A stretch of DNA of 64,000 nt from Atopsyche davidsoni (GCA_022113835.1 JAILWY010000002.1:10208501-10272500); one strand, 5' to 3'. Numbered from the stretch's first letter, positions 24,428 to 36,600 are shown. Numbers and translations are program-made. Notes: generated by a model from the letters alone, not told the origin.

Positions 24428-24704
24428 CTATGATATTTATCTAAGAATTTCTAACTAACCAGTGTGAACTAATGTGCCTAATTATATTAGTAAAGTAGAG
24501 TATTTGTGTAAATCGCATTAAACAACAAGCAGCATACAAAAAAAACTATTATTAATAGCTTTTAAGGAAATTACTCATTTGACATGTTTAATTTTATCGG
24601 TGACAGGGTTCGCCAATAAAATTTTATTCAAAATCTTAAAATTGAATTCCACCAAGTACTATTTGTCCAAAATATGTAATACTTACATAATGCAGTATTC
24701 ATTG

Positions 24705-24726
24705 TTTTTTTTTTTTTTTTTTTTTT
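24705..24726. repeat. Poly-T run (22 bp)
   Basis: An uninterrupted T run precedes a GC block by about 110 bp. It may be the tail of a minus-strand retroposed sequence. Confidence 0.8.
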
Positions 24727-24829
24727 GTTATATATAAAGCAACTGTAGTATTACTTGTATATAATCTATTTGTGCACAGCAGCGATTTGCAAAGTCAGCT
24801 CCGGAGACGGCGGGGAGCGCGATCGGATC

Positions 24830-25115
24830 GAATAAATCGAGATGGCATCGCATCGCATCGCGTCGCCCATCACTAGGCCGGCGCGGGGCAATAAAAAGGC
24901 GCACGCGTCAGGTTGGCCGGGGAGGACTCTCATCACTCAATCGGCCGGCGCGTCGAAAGTGACAGCCGGGGGGCGGGGGCGGGGGCAGGGGGCGGGGGCA
25001 GGGGCGGGGGCGGGGGGGGCGGGGGCGGGGGCGCGGGGGGCGCGGGGCCCACGTGCTCGCGAATCGAGACCGCGGGGCCGCGATAAGACGCCGCGGGGCA
25101 ATTGATCGATTCAAA
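24830..25115. other. GC-rich block with (G4-8C)n tract
   Basis: At 24968-25047, runs of four to eight G are separated by C, CA or CGC. This is among the strongest quadruplex-forming tracts in the window. CCACGTG (E-box) lies at about 25049 and GATAAG at 25082-25087. Frames on both strands are low-complexity. Confidence 0.7.
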
Positions 25116-25258
25116 TGCAGCTCGCCATTTCGATTTCAACGGACGGTAACATCGGAACACACGACTGCAGCTCACAACAACGCATTATATAACAACACCA
25201 AATAAATAAAATACTCGAGTGATTTTTCCACACGTCAATTTTTATCAACACACTTAAG

Positions 25259-25524
25259 GCGGGTACCAAATTGACTAAACTGATGTGCATAATTCGCGTA
25301 AAATTGCGCGTGTGAAATCTAGTCTAGACACTCTTTGATTTGCACTTTTTGATTTTTTTTCTTCCGTTAAGCAACTCCGAGTTAAATGTTATTGTTACAC
25401 AATAGCTTACATTATATTTATATTCTAAGCGGGTAACCAAATTGACTAAACTGATGTGCGTAGCGGACGAAATTCGCGTAAAATTGCACGTGTGAAATCT
25501 GGTCTATACACTCTTTGATTTGCA
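25259..25524 (+). repeat. Direct duplication of a ~90 bp unit
   Basis: Copy 1 (25259-25344) and copy 2 (25429-25524) both begin 'gcgggta(a)ccaaattgac' and end 'cactctttgatttgca'. Copy 2 has about 9 extra bases after 'gatgtgc'. The spacer of 84 bp is AT-rich. The unit has no recognised identity. Confidence 0.75.
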
Positions 25525-25848
25525 AGTAGTCAAATAAATCGTTTTCTATTAAAAGTTGTACCACTTCATTCACACTTTGCGGATTACTTCACAACACCAC
25601 TTTGTCCTAAAAATTGTTCAATGATTGGAGGATTATCATTCTCTGACCACTCCACTTCTTCATTGAGTCCTAAACAAACATTTCGAGCTGTAAGCCTAAA
25701 GAATAAAATGACCTTCTGCCGCTTTTAGAGTAAACACGTTCAAAAACGTATTAATATGCGTCCCGCCTTCAGGCAGTAGTCTGCGGAACGGGTACCAGTA
25801 CCCGCCCCGCCTTATGTGTGTTAATACTACTGTCAGGACCTAGAAAAA

Positions 25849-26083
25849 ATGTTGAGAGATCGAAATTCTGATATATCAAAAAGACCTGTTGTAAAACGAA
25901 AGAACACTCAACTTTACTCGTGTACCAACTGTGACGAAGCACAGTGTTCCTGTATTTTTATTCTACTGTTATAACTGTGAATATTACTTTTCCACATCCT
26001 ACAAAGATCGAAAAATGCATTTTCAAAATCATACAAATGACTGCAAGAAAATTGGAGAGTCTGGAAGTATTACAAATAGTTGA
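25849..26083 (+). pseudogene. Broken small frame with zinc-finger-like residues
   Basis: A 41-codon frame (25849-25974) contains YSCTNCDEAQCS. It overlaps a second frame (25970-26083) reading YNCEYYFSTSYKDRKMHFQN and then HTNDCKK, a C...F...H-x3-H...C pattern like a degraded C2H2/C2HC finger. The two would be joined only by a frameshift. I do not recognise the parent protein. It could be the relic of a transposon-encoded or cellular zinc-finger gene, or chance. Confidence 0.25.
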
Positions 26084-26329
26084 ATAGTGCATATAAAGCA
26101 GTGTTTTGATCTATCAATAAAAGCTCACAAAAATAATGCACTTGAGTGATGTTTCCAGTCTGTTAAAAATAACGAAATACCTTAAGGTCTAGAAAATAGT
26201 GAAACGTATATACTTATGTTGATGTATGTCTTGATCAGGTGAAAAAAAAAACTGTATAATATCACAGGTTCCGGTTGAAACTAGACGCGAATGTATATTC
26301 TCAATAAACGTTGAGTTCTCAAATTATAC

Positions 26330-27360
26330 AACTTATATAAAACCAATTCAAATAAAATATATATAAAGTTTTGTCACCTATGATAAAATACTTTTTTTTA
26401 ATATACTCTCAAATATTTTAGGATCTCTCGTGTGGGTATGTTGCTGACTTTTTAGACATCTAGGCTATTGGATGTATCGCTGCAGGCGATCCTTCAAGCA
26501 CATGGACGAAGATGTAACTCCTCGGAGGAGCTCTCGGTGACGGGAAATGTCAAGGACAAAGTACAGAGCCAGGTCGCCAGACATGAACCGTGCAGCTGTG
26601 AGAGGTTACAAGATCGGACCCTCAATTTAACTATACTTAACTGAGCAATAATTAACAAGCTGTCAAATACGTCACACGGGTTGAGAGAAGGGTTATTCCG
26701 ATCTGCGATTAAGATAAATCCGCTGATAAAAGTTATTGATACAATTAATATTTTGTTAAAATAGTTGACCGGCGAAATGGTGTGTTACGCACACCCCGCG
26801 TCGTAATTGACAACTTGTTAACCTCCGTTGGTGATTAATAGCGCAAGAATTTCAGCTTAATCACTCGACAGCCACACATCAAATTCACAGACGGTCCAAA
26901 CGAAGCGCTATTTTAGTGTTTGGGTTAGGCTAGGTCGCGATTCAGATGGCGCAATTTAAAAAAAAATAGCATAATGGTAACGTATTAAATTCGGGATTTA
27001 TAGAAGCCTCGTGGCGTCATTGTAAAAATATAATTTAAATGCATTAGTAGGAGCATTGTTGCTGATGTCCTATTTTTTCTAGTACCAATCAAGTTTCAAC
27101 TGCTTTAAAACTAGATAACGCACTTAAGCGTGTTTTTAACAAACAGTGCAAGACTTTCAACAGTAAATTTATAGAATAAAATAAATTAAATTAATTTATA
27201 ATAGTTTAAGGTATGGTAATCCCTCGATACTTCGCGCATGGATAGCATAGGTACACGGATTTCTCTATTTTTGTTAATGAGTATATATGTGTAAAAAAAA
27301 CAACTTTTTTTTGGACGAATTCAAGAATAAGTTAAACGATTAAGTAAGGTTTAAATATTT
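26330..27360. other. AT-rich non-coding DNA
   Basis: A less AT-rich patch at about 26420-26640 has no recognised content. The rest is AT-rich without gene or repeat signals. Confidence 0.45.
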
Positions 27361-27613
27361 AAGAGATTGATATATATAAAACGATAAGAGTGTACTTGTC
27401 GAACCTGCAAGCCCGCATCGCGCTGACTGTGACGTCACGCCGCAGCGCCGGAGAAAGTGGCGGCCGGACGCGAGTCGGTCGCGAGACGCGAACTTCTCGC
27501 AACTTTGTTTTGTTATTGTTGGGCGGCTGGAGGTCGTACGTGCATCGCCTCCGCGAAGCTAGCTTACACGTGCAACACAAAGCCGCCAGGGTGGAAGATA
27601 CCCATGCAAGTAA

Positions 27614-27900
27614 AGCCCCCCCTACACGCTGCGACACAACCGGAGACTGAATGGTAACTGTCCAAAAGCGATTCATTTTGCGGCTAAACCGCAAAGCAGA
27701 CTACACCCGCAGCTATGCTACCAATAAGCGTCCCTCAATACTGAGTGCTTTTTTTTATTCCTGGGTAAACCACACAGATGATGACTAAATAAATAGCTAA
27801 ATCGCACCACCACCTTGTAGTTAGCCAATAGCGTCCTAAATTTTAAGTTAAACCGTAAACGAACACCCAAAATAAATGGACGCTATTGGCTAGTGTGGAG
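27614..27900. mobile_element. MITE copy B (with internal nested half-copy)
   Basis: The left end CTACACGCTGCGACACAAC (27622-27640) and inner inverted pair AGCCAATAGCGTCC (27833-27846) / GGACGCTATTGGCT (27878-27891) identify the family. A second left-end word, 'ctacacccgcagc' (about 27703), and 'caataagcgtcc' (about 27723) suggest one copy inserted in or recombined with another. The right end is degraded ('gtgtggagctttt'). Confidence 0.6.
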
Positions 27901-28399
27901 CTTTTCAGATGAGGCCTCTTCTAGACACAGAGGATCACCTGCCGACGCACATTTCCGAGAACGCCCTGAAAGAAGTCGACGTCGCGCCGTTCTGGCGCAA
28001 TGGAACGGGTTTCCTGGGATGCACCCGCGGATGAAAGCGACGCCGGTGATGCAACGCGGCGGGGATGCTGGATAAGGAGTGCGACCATAAAACTATAAAT
28101 AGCCCCGACGCGGACAGTCACGCTTCTCGGAATGCGTACCGGGAACTGCATGGGAATTTAAGAGAATTCACAGTAGGCGCGAGTGCATCGACTGGTTATT
28201 TGTCGCGTTGACAGTGAACTTCGTAAAGTACTATTGACTCGTAGACATTTTTTTTTTTTTGGAGCCTGAAATCTAAGAGAGCACGGTTGCCGCCCGAAAG
28301 AAGTACGATCGGATGATTTGGAGAGAAAATTGAAACTCGTTTCCCCTCGTGGCGGGATTCGCGCGGATAAGTTACCGTCCGCTTAACGACTCCATAAAA

Positions 28400-28560
28400 C
28401 GTGAAGTACAGCCCACCTGAGCGGCGCGGCGCGACCCCCGGCCCGTAAATCGGCGCGTCATTCAACAGCCGCCCGCCACCGCCACCGCCACCGCCATCGC
28501 CACCGCCACCGCCACCGCCACCGGCGAATATGGGTTAAGTCGTCTCGGGCCGGCGGCCTC
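28400..28560. repeat. GC block with (CCGCCA)n microsatellite
   Basis: About eight CCGCCA/CCGCCAT hexamers at 28475-28523 lie in CpG-rich DNA. The repeat is open in several frames, but no flanking coding signal supports a homopolymeric protein tract. Confidence 0.7.
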
Positions 28561-28879
28561 ACATGCTGCAGCCGCCTCGACAATGCCACTCGACATCTAA
28601 CTTTCTGTATTTATGCACAACCTCCGGTTGAGCGCCCTTTGCTCCGGAGAACGCTTTTCCAAGTATGGTTACTAATTTTAAACTCACTAGTAACGGATGC
28701 GAAAAATTTCGACTAAATTCTCTTGTCCGTCCACTCATTATTTTGATAACATGTATCAAAACTAAATACAGGACACCTGCATAAAAATTGCATTCTTTCA
28801 TAGTAAAGCCTTCTACAACCGTAGCAAAAAAATTGCTCCACTAATTTGCGTCCTTTTATTTTTTTAAGGTTTTGCCTAA

Positions 28880-29110
28880 AATGTAGGTCGCTCTTGGCTA
28901 GCTGCAAGTCGGTTGTACGATTTGCTGCGACGGGGGGAGAAGCCTTTACGGTTTTGCCTGAACAAACAACGCAAAGTAAAATAACAACAAATCGCACCAA
29001 CGAGCTAGCAAATAGCTTTCTACGTTTTAGGGAAAACCACCCAAGCTAAAGTGACGCTATCGGGTAGCTGCAAGGTGATGATGACGCGATTTGTTGGTAC
29101 GGGGGTGGAG
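28880..29110. mobile_element. Degraded MITE copies (two adjacent)
   Basis: Two diverged occurrences of the family words are present. The first is 'gtcgctcttggctagctgca' with 'gatttgctgcgac' (about 28887-28935). The second is 'gacgctatcgggtagctgca' with 'cgcgatttgttgg' (about 29052-29098). A shared internal 'acaacgcaaagt' (about 28968) also occurs near 34.05 kb. Confidence 0.45.
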
Positions 29111-29420
29111 GTGGCTTTGGACGCTATCGGGTGTTTGCGAGTCGCGGGAGGGCTGGAGGTGTCCGCACCCGGCCTCGCGCCGACCACCTGGCGGCGAGCC
29201 GCGCTTCCCGCAGAACAGCTGATCGGATGAGATGAGATCAGTTCCGATGGCCGCAGCCGAGTGGTGCGGATCTGCGCGGCCGCCGAGGCTTCTAGCGGGA
29301 CTTCTGCCGGCTTCGTGTCGCCGCCGCGCGCCGGCCGTGGCGCTAGCGTACAGCCAAACCGGAAACACCGCAGCCACTTCCACTTCCTTCAGCCCGTCGG
29401 ATTGGTCAACCGATCGAGAA
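29110..29420. other. GC/CpG-rich block
   Basis: The sequence is CpG-dense and open in several frames on both strands (up to 149 codons). None of the translations has recognisable domains or convincing composition. Confidence 0.45.
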
Positions 29421-29599
29421 TCTAAATTCTTCAAAATCAAAATTCTCAGGACTCGCAATACGGTATGCGGCCAACCCCCGATCCTCCGCGTAGTTGTGGG
29501 GCCCAAAAATAACTGGCTGAAATAGGTGGAATGGCGACACGGTTTCTCTACTTAGGTTTTTGATTTTGTCCCGATTGATTGATAATACAATGTCTCCCA

Positions 29600-30110
29600 T
29601 ATATTATCTTAAAAACGCTGGGTACGGTGCTGTTTAACTGACCGAGAATGACGATGGCGATATCCGAGTATTAAAAAAACCAAAGTAGAATTTAATAAAT
29701 CTTGTAATACAATTGAAATGTACACATTATTCTGTTGCATTTGCATGTTTTAATTAAAAATTATATTTGGATAAAGATTTGTAGATAAATGCTCAAATAT
29801 TCAATGGATTATTATTATTCCGACCGCACGTATCGGTGCAAGTGCCTGTATGCGGTTAATTATCGACAAGTATTTTTACAATCAAATAGACATTTAATAA
29901 AGTTCATACATTTTTGTATAAAAATAAGGGTCAATATTTTTTGCGAGATTTTTTTGATAATTTAAATACATGATTTGCTGTAAAAGCGAATCTATAATGA
30001 AGTTTTTTTTTTGTATATATATATGACACAGTATTTTTCTGAAAAAACTGGTATTCAGGAAAATTGATACAACAACAGCTTCACAAACTGTACGAGGAAA
30101 AAAGTTTACG
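29600..30110. other. AT-rich non-coding DNA
   Basis: AT-rich with T runs and a short (TA)n at about 30015. No gene, repeat family or RNA signal is recognised. Confidence 0.5.
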
Positions 30111-31060
30111 GAGACTGCAGTAACGGGCCGCGCTCGCCGCTCGTCCGAGAGACGATCGAGGTTACGAGTCTGCGACCCGAGAACCCAAATTCTGAGCCTT
30201 CCAGTCGCCCGACACGACTGCGAGAATCGATAGCCCGGCAGCGTGTGCGCCGCACCCGGTCGATATGCCCGCTAATAGGTATCCGATCCGCAAGAAAGTG
30301 ACTGGATTGAACCGATTTTAAATCAACTGTCAAGTGGACAGCTGTTCGCAGCGAGCTATTGTACCGCAGTACGTCCGCGCGAGGTGAGTGCGGCACCTCG
30401 CAGAAAACCAAAAACCAATATATATTTTCAGTCCATGAACGTTGTACTTTCAAACCGATTAAACGTATTAATAAATTTCAATAGTTAAAAATAACAATAA
30501 GCAATGATAGCGACGTTTACTGTTTACATGTTTACAAAGTTGATCGGTCGCAAGTCGCGTCCGAGACGATTTGAGAGTAAACAACGCAACGTAGGGAAGG
30601 GCTCGAAATATTCGGTAGGTGGGCGCATACTCTCTTGTAACACTAGTTTCCATTCAAAAGCGGTTTTAGACGATGACGAGCTTCTCTGGCGCGAGTCAAG
30701 AAAACGCTCCGTTTTTCAAAAGTGGAACAAAAAGCGTTCGAATTTGGAAGCGCGTCCCGCCCGCGCGCGCCGCTTCCCGCGCAAATACTTTTCCCTCATT
30801 CAAATTGTTTTTTTATTATTATTTTCCCCGCGGGTGATGCATCGCGCGTTATCGCCGACAGTCGGCCGGCGGCCGCCGAGCCGAGACGACCCCCGCCCGC
30901 CCCGGCGCCCCGCCCCGCCCCGCCCCGCCCCGCTACGCCCCGCTCCGCCCCGCCTCGCCCCCGCCCGCCCCGGCGTGCGCGGTGCGGCCACTCGGAGCGG
31001 GCGGCGGAGGAAAGCGGAGCCTCGCGCTGCCCAAACTTTCTGGAAAATACACTTCCTTTG
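30110..31060. other. GC-rich region with (CGCCC)n tract
   Basis: Two GC-rich parts (30110-30400 and 30740-31040) flank a mixed segment. A C-rich pentamer tract (CGCCC, CGCTC and similar, about 30900-30980) has minus-strand quadruplex potential. Overlapping frames of 107-213 codons on both strands follow its composition and are not supported as genes. Confidence 0.6.
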
Positions 31061-31399
31061 TATTTTCGCATCCGATTTCCAACGCGCGACTCTCGCTCGG
31101 ACGCAAACGCTCGAAACAATGAACAAAAGCGACTGTCAAAACTGAAAGATTTTTAACGCAAAATTTTCGTCAAACCGAAATGTCCAAATGCGGAGTTCGC
31201 AAGCGGAAATAAAATAACCGTATCCAGAATTTCCATAACGGCCGAAGCACAAAAACAGTCCGCAGAGCGCAGAAGGAGGGCCCCTCTTTTATGAGCCATC
31301 CTCGAGGAAAATCTATATCTACGTACACGGGCCGCGGGCTTGCGGAGCCGACCCGGCAATATTCCTATACATAGCTCGGTATAAAATAATATAAGGCTA

Positions 31400-32080
31400 T
31401 ATCTAGACGCGAGGGAGTGCGCGCGCCTGTGCCGGGACCCGCTGGAAGAAATTAAGGTACGCTTCTACAGTCGCGGGCGGGGCCGGCGCGGCGCCGTGAC
31501 ACGACTCGCGCCAGTCACGGCCTTCGCGGCCGATAAGGGAGCCGTCGAATCTTATCGCGGCTGCTAAATTTGGAGCACCGATACAAATACTCATCGACCG
31601 TCAGATATGCAGCAAAATTAATTCATAAATATTATCAGCGCATTTTTTTACTTTTTGGGAGATATTTCAGATTAACGGGGAAACGCTTTTTTAAACTTTG
31701 ATGTTTGAGTATTTTGTAATGCTCATAGTTATTAGCATTGTTGAAACTGCGATATTGAGATGGAATATTTCGGTTCGGTTAATTTATATAAAACTTAATA
31801 AAGAATATCGAGTCGTGAGGCCGGCGCGGGGCGCTTCCCTAGAGCCGCCGCCGTGGGTAGCGCGAGGTAGGTGGCGTAGGTAGGTTAGGTTGGTAGACGC
31901 GGGCAGACAGTTCCCCCCGACGTTCGCTCGGTTGGTTGGCCTTCTTTCCAACAGCGCGGCGCACGTGTTCGCGGTATACGCCGCTAGGGTATGCTCCGAG
32001 GCGAGCGCGCTTATTCATGCGGGTATACCTTGGCGATGGAAATACCACGAGGAGCGCTCCGGGTAGGGATTGATACATTT
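31400..32080. other. GC/CpG-rich blocks with GATA motifs
   Basis: GATAAG at 31532-31537 and CTTATC at 31551-31556 face each other 13 bp apart in CpG-rich DNA. After an AT gap, CpG-rich sequence resumes at 31815. A 'gtaggtaggttaggttgg' motif (about 31874) is telomere-like only by chance. Confidence 0.45.
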
Positions 32081-32239
32081 TTGTATTATTTATCAAAAGT
32101 ATAATATCATCAAATATTAAAAATAAATAAATCGTAAAATATTATTTATTCAATTGTGTATTGCGCATTTTAATTACGCGTTACAAAAAAGTCGCATTCA
32201 TTTTGGTGTTTTGTTTTGTAAAATATAAAAATGGTAAAA

Positions 32240-32940
32240 ATATATGCGAGTGATATTCGGCCGCGCTCGGAGCGGGGAAGCATACCCCGGGCCCCCGTAG
32301 CGCGGTCGAGTGGCGCGTTAGTTGGCCTTTCTCTTATCTACGAGCCGCTTCGTGTGTTCGCAGCCGGTAGGGAGCATTTTCGCTCGGCAAGAACGAGTCC
32401 GTAAGGATAAAGGTCGCTTGGCGATCCGCAGATCGCGAGCGCCGCCCGAGTGAGCGCGCGCCTCACGGGCGGAGCGGGCCGCGAGCGAAAAGACGCCGTA
32501 TCGCCCGCACCGGATTTCAATCGTTACATTCTGCATTCCATTGTGAACTTTATGAACGGCGGCGATACGAGCGAGCGCTCGTTCGCTCGGCCTTTTTATT
32601 GCGGCCGCGCTCGCTCCGATTTTTCTCGAATCCTCCGGTTCGAGTCCTCGCGGAGGACGGGAACGCGAGGAGAGAAAATCGATCCGTCGGACGGCGGCCG
32701 CGGAGGACCGCGCGCCCCGCCGGCGCGATGTTTTTCGCGACTACGACTGAGGGACGAGAGCTTCGCGCGGCGAGGAGCGAGGAGCGAGGGGGACGGCGGG
32801 CGGCGTGACGTCACGGGCGGCGCGTGCGCGGGCGGGCACATCCGTCCCGACGCCGCCGCCCCTGCGACTGCACCGCCGCGGGACGCTTTCCCTCCGAGGG
32901 GATGCGCCGGCCCCTCGCGGCGCTTCCGAAGAACGAGGAC
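32240..32940. other. CpG-rich island
   Basis: About 700 bp of very CpG-dense sequence with repeated GAGCGAGCG/CGCTCG words and a CRE-like TGACGTCA (32807-32814). A CTTATC site lies at 32333-32338. The 135-186 codon frames on both strands are compositional. A promoter or non-coding first exon is the likeliest role (inference). Confidence 0.5.
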
Positions 32941-33099
32941 GACTACTACTAATTCACAAATGACAAAACACGAAATCTGCGTTGGAAGTGCAATACATGC
33001 CAATCGTTAATGAAGCATAGTGTAAATCGAAAAACCCAATGCATATATTTAAAATAAAAAAAATTATAGCTGTCCAAATGCAGCATAAATGCAGGAGCG

Positions 33100-33780
33100 T
33101 GCATGGGTATTTCCCTAAAGTACGCGTCCGGGCGTCGGTTGTTTGCGGGCGGTGCGCCGCAGCCGATAGGTCTACGAGTGACAGCCACCGATGGATTTCG
33201 ACAACAATGGCCGGCCGCGGGCAAACTTCCCGCGTGTCCGCCGTAAACGGTTAACGAGGGTTTCCCGCCCGGTCAGGTGCAGCATCCCCGCAGCCGTAAA
33301 CCGAATAATTACCCACCGCCCGCCCTCGTATAAATATTACGGCCTGACTTGACGAATCTCTCGATAACGGCACGCCACTCGAGAAACAAACTCAGCGATA
33401 AACGCATATACGAGTATATACCGACGCAAGCGTCCTTGTAGTTTCCTGACCCTTATATATTTTATTCGGATTGTTGTATTGCGTCTTCCGAGTGTCGATA
33501 TTTTCGCTTTCAGAATCGGCACCGAGCGGGGCGCGGTGCAACAAGTGACGAGCGGCGGAGATCAGCTCCGGCCCGCGGGGGCTTGAGGAATGGCAAACAA
33601 TTTGACAAACACCCAGAGCGGTCGTCTGACATGCGCAAACTAAGTCGGAGGCCGCGAAGTTGAATCTAACCCGTAACTGCCACACATTTATTCTAGCCGG
33701 GCAACCCCGAGACGTCCTCTCCGCACACTCGTAGCGGGTGTCTCGGGCGCTCAGGCCGTCAGCGCGTATGGGCTAAAGCC
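33100..33780. other. GC-rich blocks, non-coding
   Basis: Two GC-rich parts (33110-33330 and 33500-33760) are separated by AT-rich DNA with a TATAAATA word (about 33330). No initiator-like start follows at the right distance, so no promoter is called. Confidence 0.4.
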
Positions 33781-34110
33781 CTCGACACCCGACAACCGAC
33801 CGACAAATTGCCATGACCGAAAATGATTTGTTGTTTTAGTTTCGGTCAGTCGGTGTGTGTAGAGTGCTTTGAGTCCTCCGCGCCCAACTGACGACCGACA
33901 GACAAATCGCAACGACAAATAACCACTAAGCATTTTTTTTTTATGATAAAATACGCGTTTACCAAACCAAATATAAGATCGCTATTGGCTGATTGCAAGT
34001 TGTGTCGCTGCGGGTGTAGCCTGCTTTGTAGTTTAGTCCAAGTTAACAACGCAAAGTGGGTCACGTTTGGGTAGTAACCGTTCGGTTGTCAGTCGGTGTA
34101 GGGGACTCTA
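33780..34110. mobile_element. Composite MITE copy D
   Basis: GTGTCGCTGCGGGTGTAG (34002-34019), preceded by 'gctattggctgattgcaa' (33981-33998), is the standard right half of the family. On the outside, 'cgacaaccgaccgacaaatt' (about 33790) on the left is mirrored by 'ggttgtcagtcggtgtag' (about 34084) on the right. This suggests a related element with different ends surrounding or fused to it. Confidence 0.5.
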
Positions 34111-34119
34111 CTTGCATGA

Positions 34120-36430
34120 GTGTCTCCAATGTTTTTCCCATCGCCCCGGACGGGGTGTCAAAATAATGGAGCGCGATTGTGATGAAATGATTTATCTCTG
34201 GCCGCGTGTAATCTGGACCGCGGACGCTGATTGAAGTGCGGAGCTATCTGGACACCGAGCAGGATCCTTATAGAAATGAGTCAGTCGCTATCAATCTACA
34301 AGTAGACCAGAGCAATTTCAATCATTTGATAAATTATCTTCAATTCGCAAACCGAGCCTTCGGACGACATCTCTGCGGGGCAGACCGACACCGACTGGTA
34401 TAGACAAAAAATAATATAATAAAACAAGTACCAGCAACCTTTTGGGTTAATTATATTTATAAGCCAAATAAAATTTGTCTGTATTTTGATTGACGTTAAA
34501 AATATGTTAAGCATATTTTCAACCCTTCTTTAACGCGATTAATTCATACGGCCTTATGTGGAAACCGCGCTTTGAGAAAGTCAAATTCGAATTATTTACT
34601 TATTTTTATTGAATTTTGGAGTTTATGTAAAACAATATAAAAACCGATGTAATGAAAAGAAACTGTGTTATATAAGTACCACATTAAATGAAAATCCTCA
34701 ATAAACTAAAAAATAGCGTTAATGACTGGATTTTTATCCTAAGTATAGGTCACAATTACACTTATTTCTAGAACCTTACAATACTTTCCGCGAATTAAAA
34801 ACTAGTGTAAGAGTCCAGTCCATGCATGGGAACCCTCGGTATGCGGTTTCATCCTATATGGAGCTCGGAAGATGAAAGCTCAATTGAGAAGAAATAATGA
34901 TCGTATAAGGTAGTTTTCTTACACCTCCCAATTGAGTGGTAGTTTTTTTCCCCGAGAACTGAGGGCGTCATCAGGTTGCCAGCTAAACGACTGAAGTGAG
35001 CATATATATTTTTAAGACAAATTGCTCCATGTAAGGACGGATACTTGGACATATTGTTTGGTACTTTGAAAGACTAAACGATCACTCGAGAATTCAATAA
35101 AATTGAGCATTGAGAGCATGCATACATTTCAATTCCCAAATAACTAAGACAAAATATATTATGTTCCCGGGTTGAATTTAAAAATATAACGAATCACAGT
35201 AGTTTTCTTTGTGAAAAAAAAAAAAAAACTATCGTCCTTTATCGTTTCTACACAAAAGAAAAATAAAAGAGAACAGAGGGAAAATTCGAAGACAGCTTAA
35301 AAGTAAAACATTTATGCAAAGAGAGTGAATGGGAGACGTTAAGTTTGGTAAATATATACGAAGAAAGTTTCATAACATAAAAAGCGAAAGTGCGCTTGCG
35401 GGGAGGCATCCCTAATTGGGCTTTCATTTTCATGGTCTTTATCTACATAAGATATCTGCATTTTCAAGAAATGTGCAGGGACGTGAAAATGCATGATAAT
35501 TCGCGCTTCGCAACGTAATAGGATACCCAGCTAACGAGCCCCTAAATATTTTTTTTTGTGACATTATTTTCAAAAAAATGCAAAGTTAATACACAACATG
35601 TGACCGATCAGCCTATGGCGTCATTTTTATTCTATTGTTTGTTGTTTTATGGTTTTGTCTAAGTAAACAACGCAAATAGAGGACACTATTGCAAGTTATG
35701 TCGCAACGTGTGTAGAGAGCTTTAAAGACACACTATTTACAATGTTTTAAATGCCCATTTAATTTTTGCCCGTTCAAGGTTTATTTTATTTATATTTACA
35801 ATTAAAAAATATTAAATATCAATGCAATGCTACAAAAGCGTAAAGAAAATCCGTTGAGTTCTAAAAATGTGCAATCAATATTTTTTTAATTCTATTGTAA
35901 TTATAAATGTAAATCTGTTAAAAAAAAAATCTGCACATAACTTGGTTAATACCGGAGACGTTTCAAATCCGACACAGCCTTAACTGCCTCTGAATGCTTT
36001 CTACTGTCCGCCTATCTGCCTCTCCCTTGCGGCCTTGTACTCTTATGGAGTAGTGTGGTTGAGGATACTCAACTCTGAGAACAAACGCCTGCATAGATTT
36101 TTTTTACTGTCAGATATACGCACTAATAACTAAGTTTGTACCCTCATTCATGCTGTGTGCAAATCTACCCCAATAACGCCTATTAAATTAACCAATATAC
36201 ATATTCTGTTTTAATGTTAATGTCGACCTTGCGCGAGGTTTAGTTAAATCGGTCAAAATTCGACGCAAGGGCATGACTAATAAAGAAGCTTTATTAGAAA
36301 GCTAGTTAAAATAAAATAGTTATCTTAATACGCAGATTTATTCACTGTTTAAATATAACATATATCTTATTGATGGACAAGGCATTTGATTCGTGAAGAT
36401 CCATTATTATAATGATAAAAGTACCATTGT
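34120..36430. other. AT-rich non-coding DNA with one MITE remnant
   Basis: A diverged MITE right half ('gacactattgcaagttatgt', then a terminal 'cgtgtgtag') lies at about 35681-35720. Elsewhere there are A/T homopolymers and two less AT-rich patches (about 35990-36090 and 34120-34270) without recognised content. Confidence 0.4.
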
Positions 36431-36435
36431 ATTTT

Positions 36436-36600
36436 GTCTTCACTTTGAGTTTATTAAAACTATTTGCATTACTAGTTTCGACCCAATACACTGGGTCATC
36501 ATCAGATGCATAACTAAACTGATCTGATGTTTAGTTATGCATCTGATGATGACCCAGTGTATTGGGTCGAAACTAGTAATGCAAAGTGAAGAGAATATAC
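36436..36600. repeat. Long near-perfect palindrome with hammerhead-like core
   Basis: Arms 36464-36519 and 36529-36584 are each 56 bp and exact reverse complements around a 9 bp loop. Homology continues outward ('cttcactttg' at both ends) after a roughly 19 bp insertion in the left side. Each arm contains CTGATGA, a small hairpin (GACCCA/TGGGTC) and CGAAAC, the order seen in hammerhead ribozyme cores carried by some retroelements. However, an extra T after CTGATGA departs from the consensus. A second, single-armed copy lies at 49452-49540. Confidence 0.75.

Noticed and set aside
28085..28125. TATAAATA followed by an initiator-like ACAGTCA
   Set aside because: Spacing is about 22 bp instead of about 30 bp, and no gene follows.
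30504..31156. Overlapping frames of 107-213 codons on both strands
   Set aside because: They run through (CGCCC)n and CpG-rich DNA and translate to Pro/Arg/Ala repeats in several frames at once.
31870..31895. Telomere-like TTAGG words
   Set aside because: Only about two imperfect units (gtaggttaggtt), not an array.
36464..36584. Palindrome as a CRISPR or prokaryotic terminator feature
   Set aside because: The window is clearly eukaryotic, and the palindrome is single, not an array, and matches a dispersed repeat.
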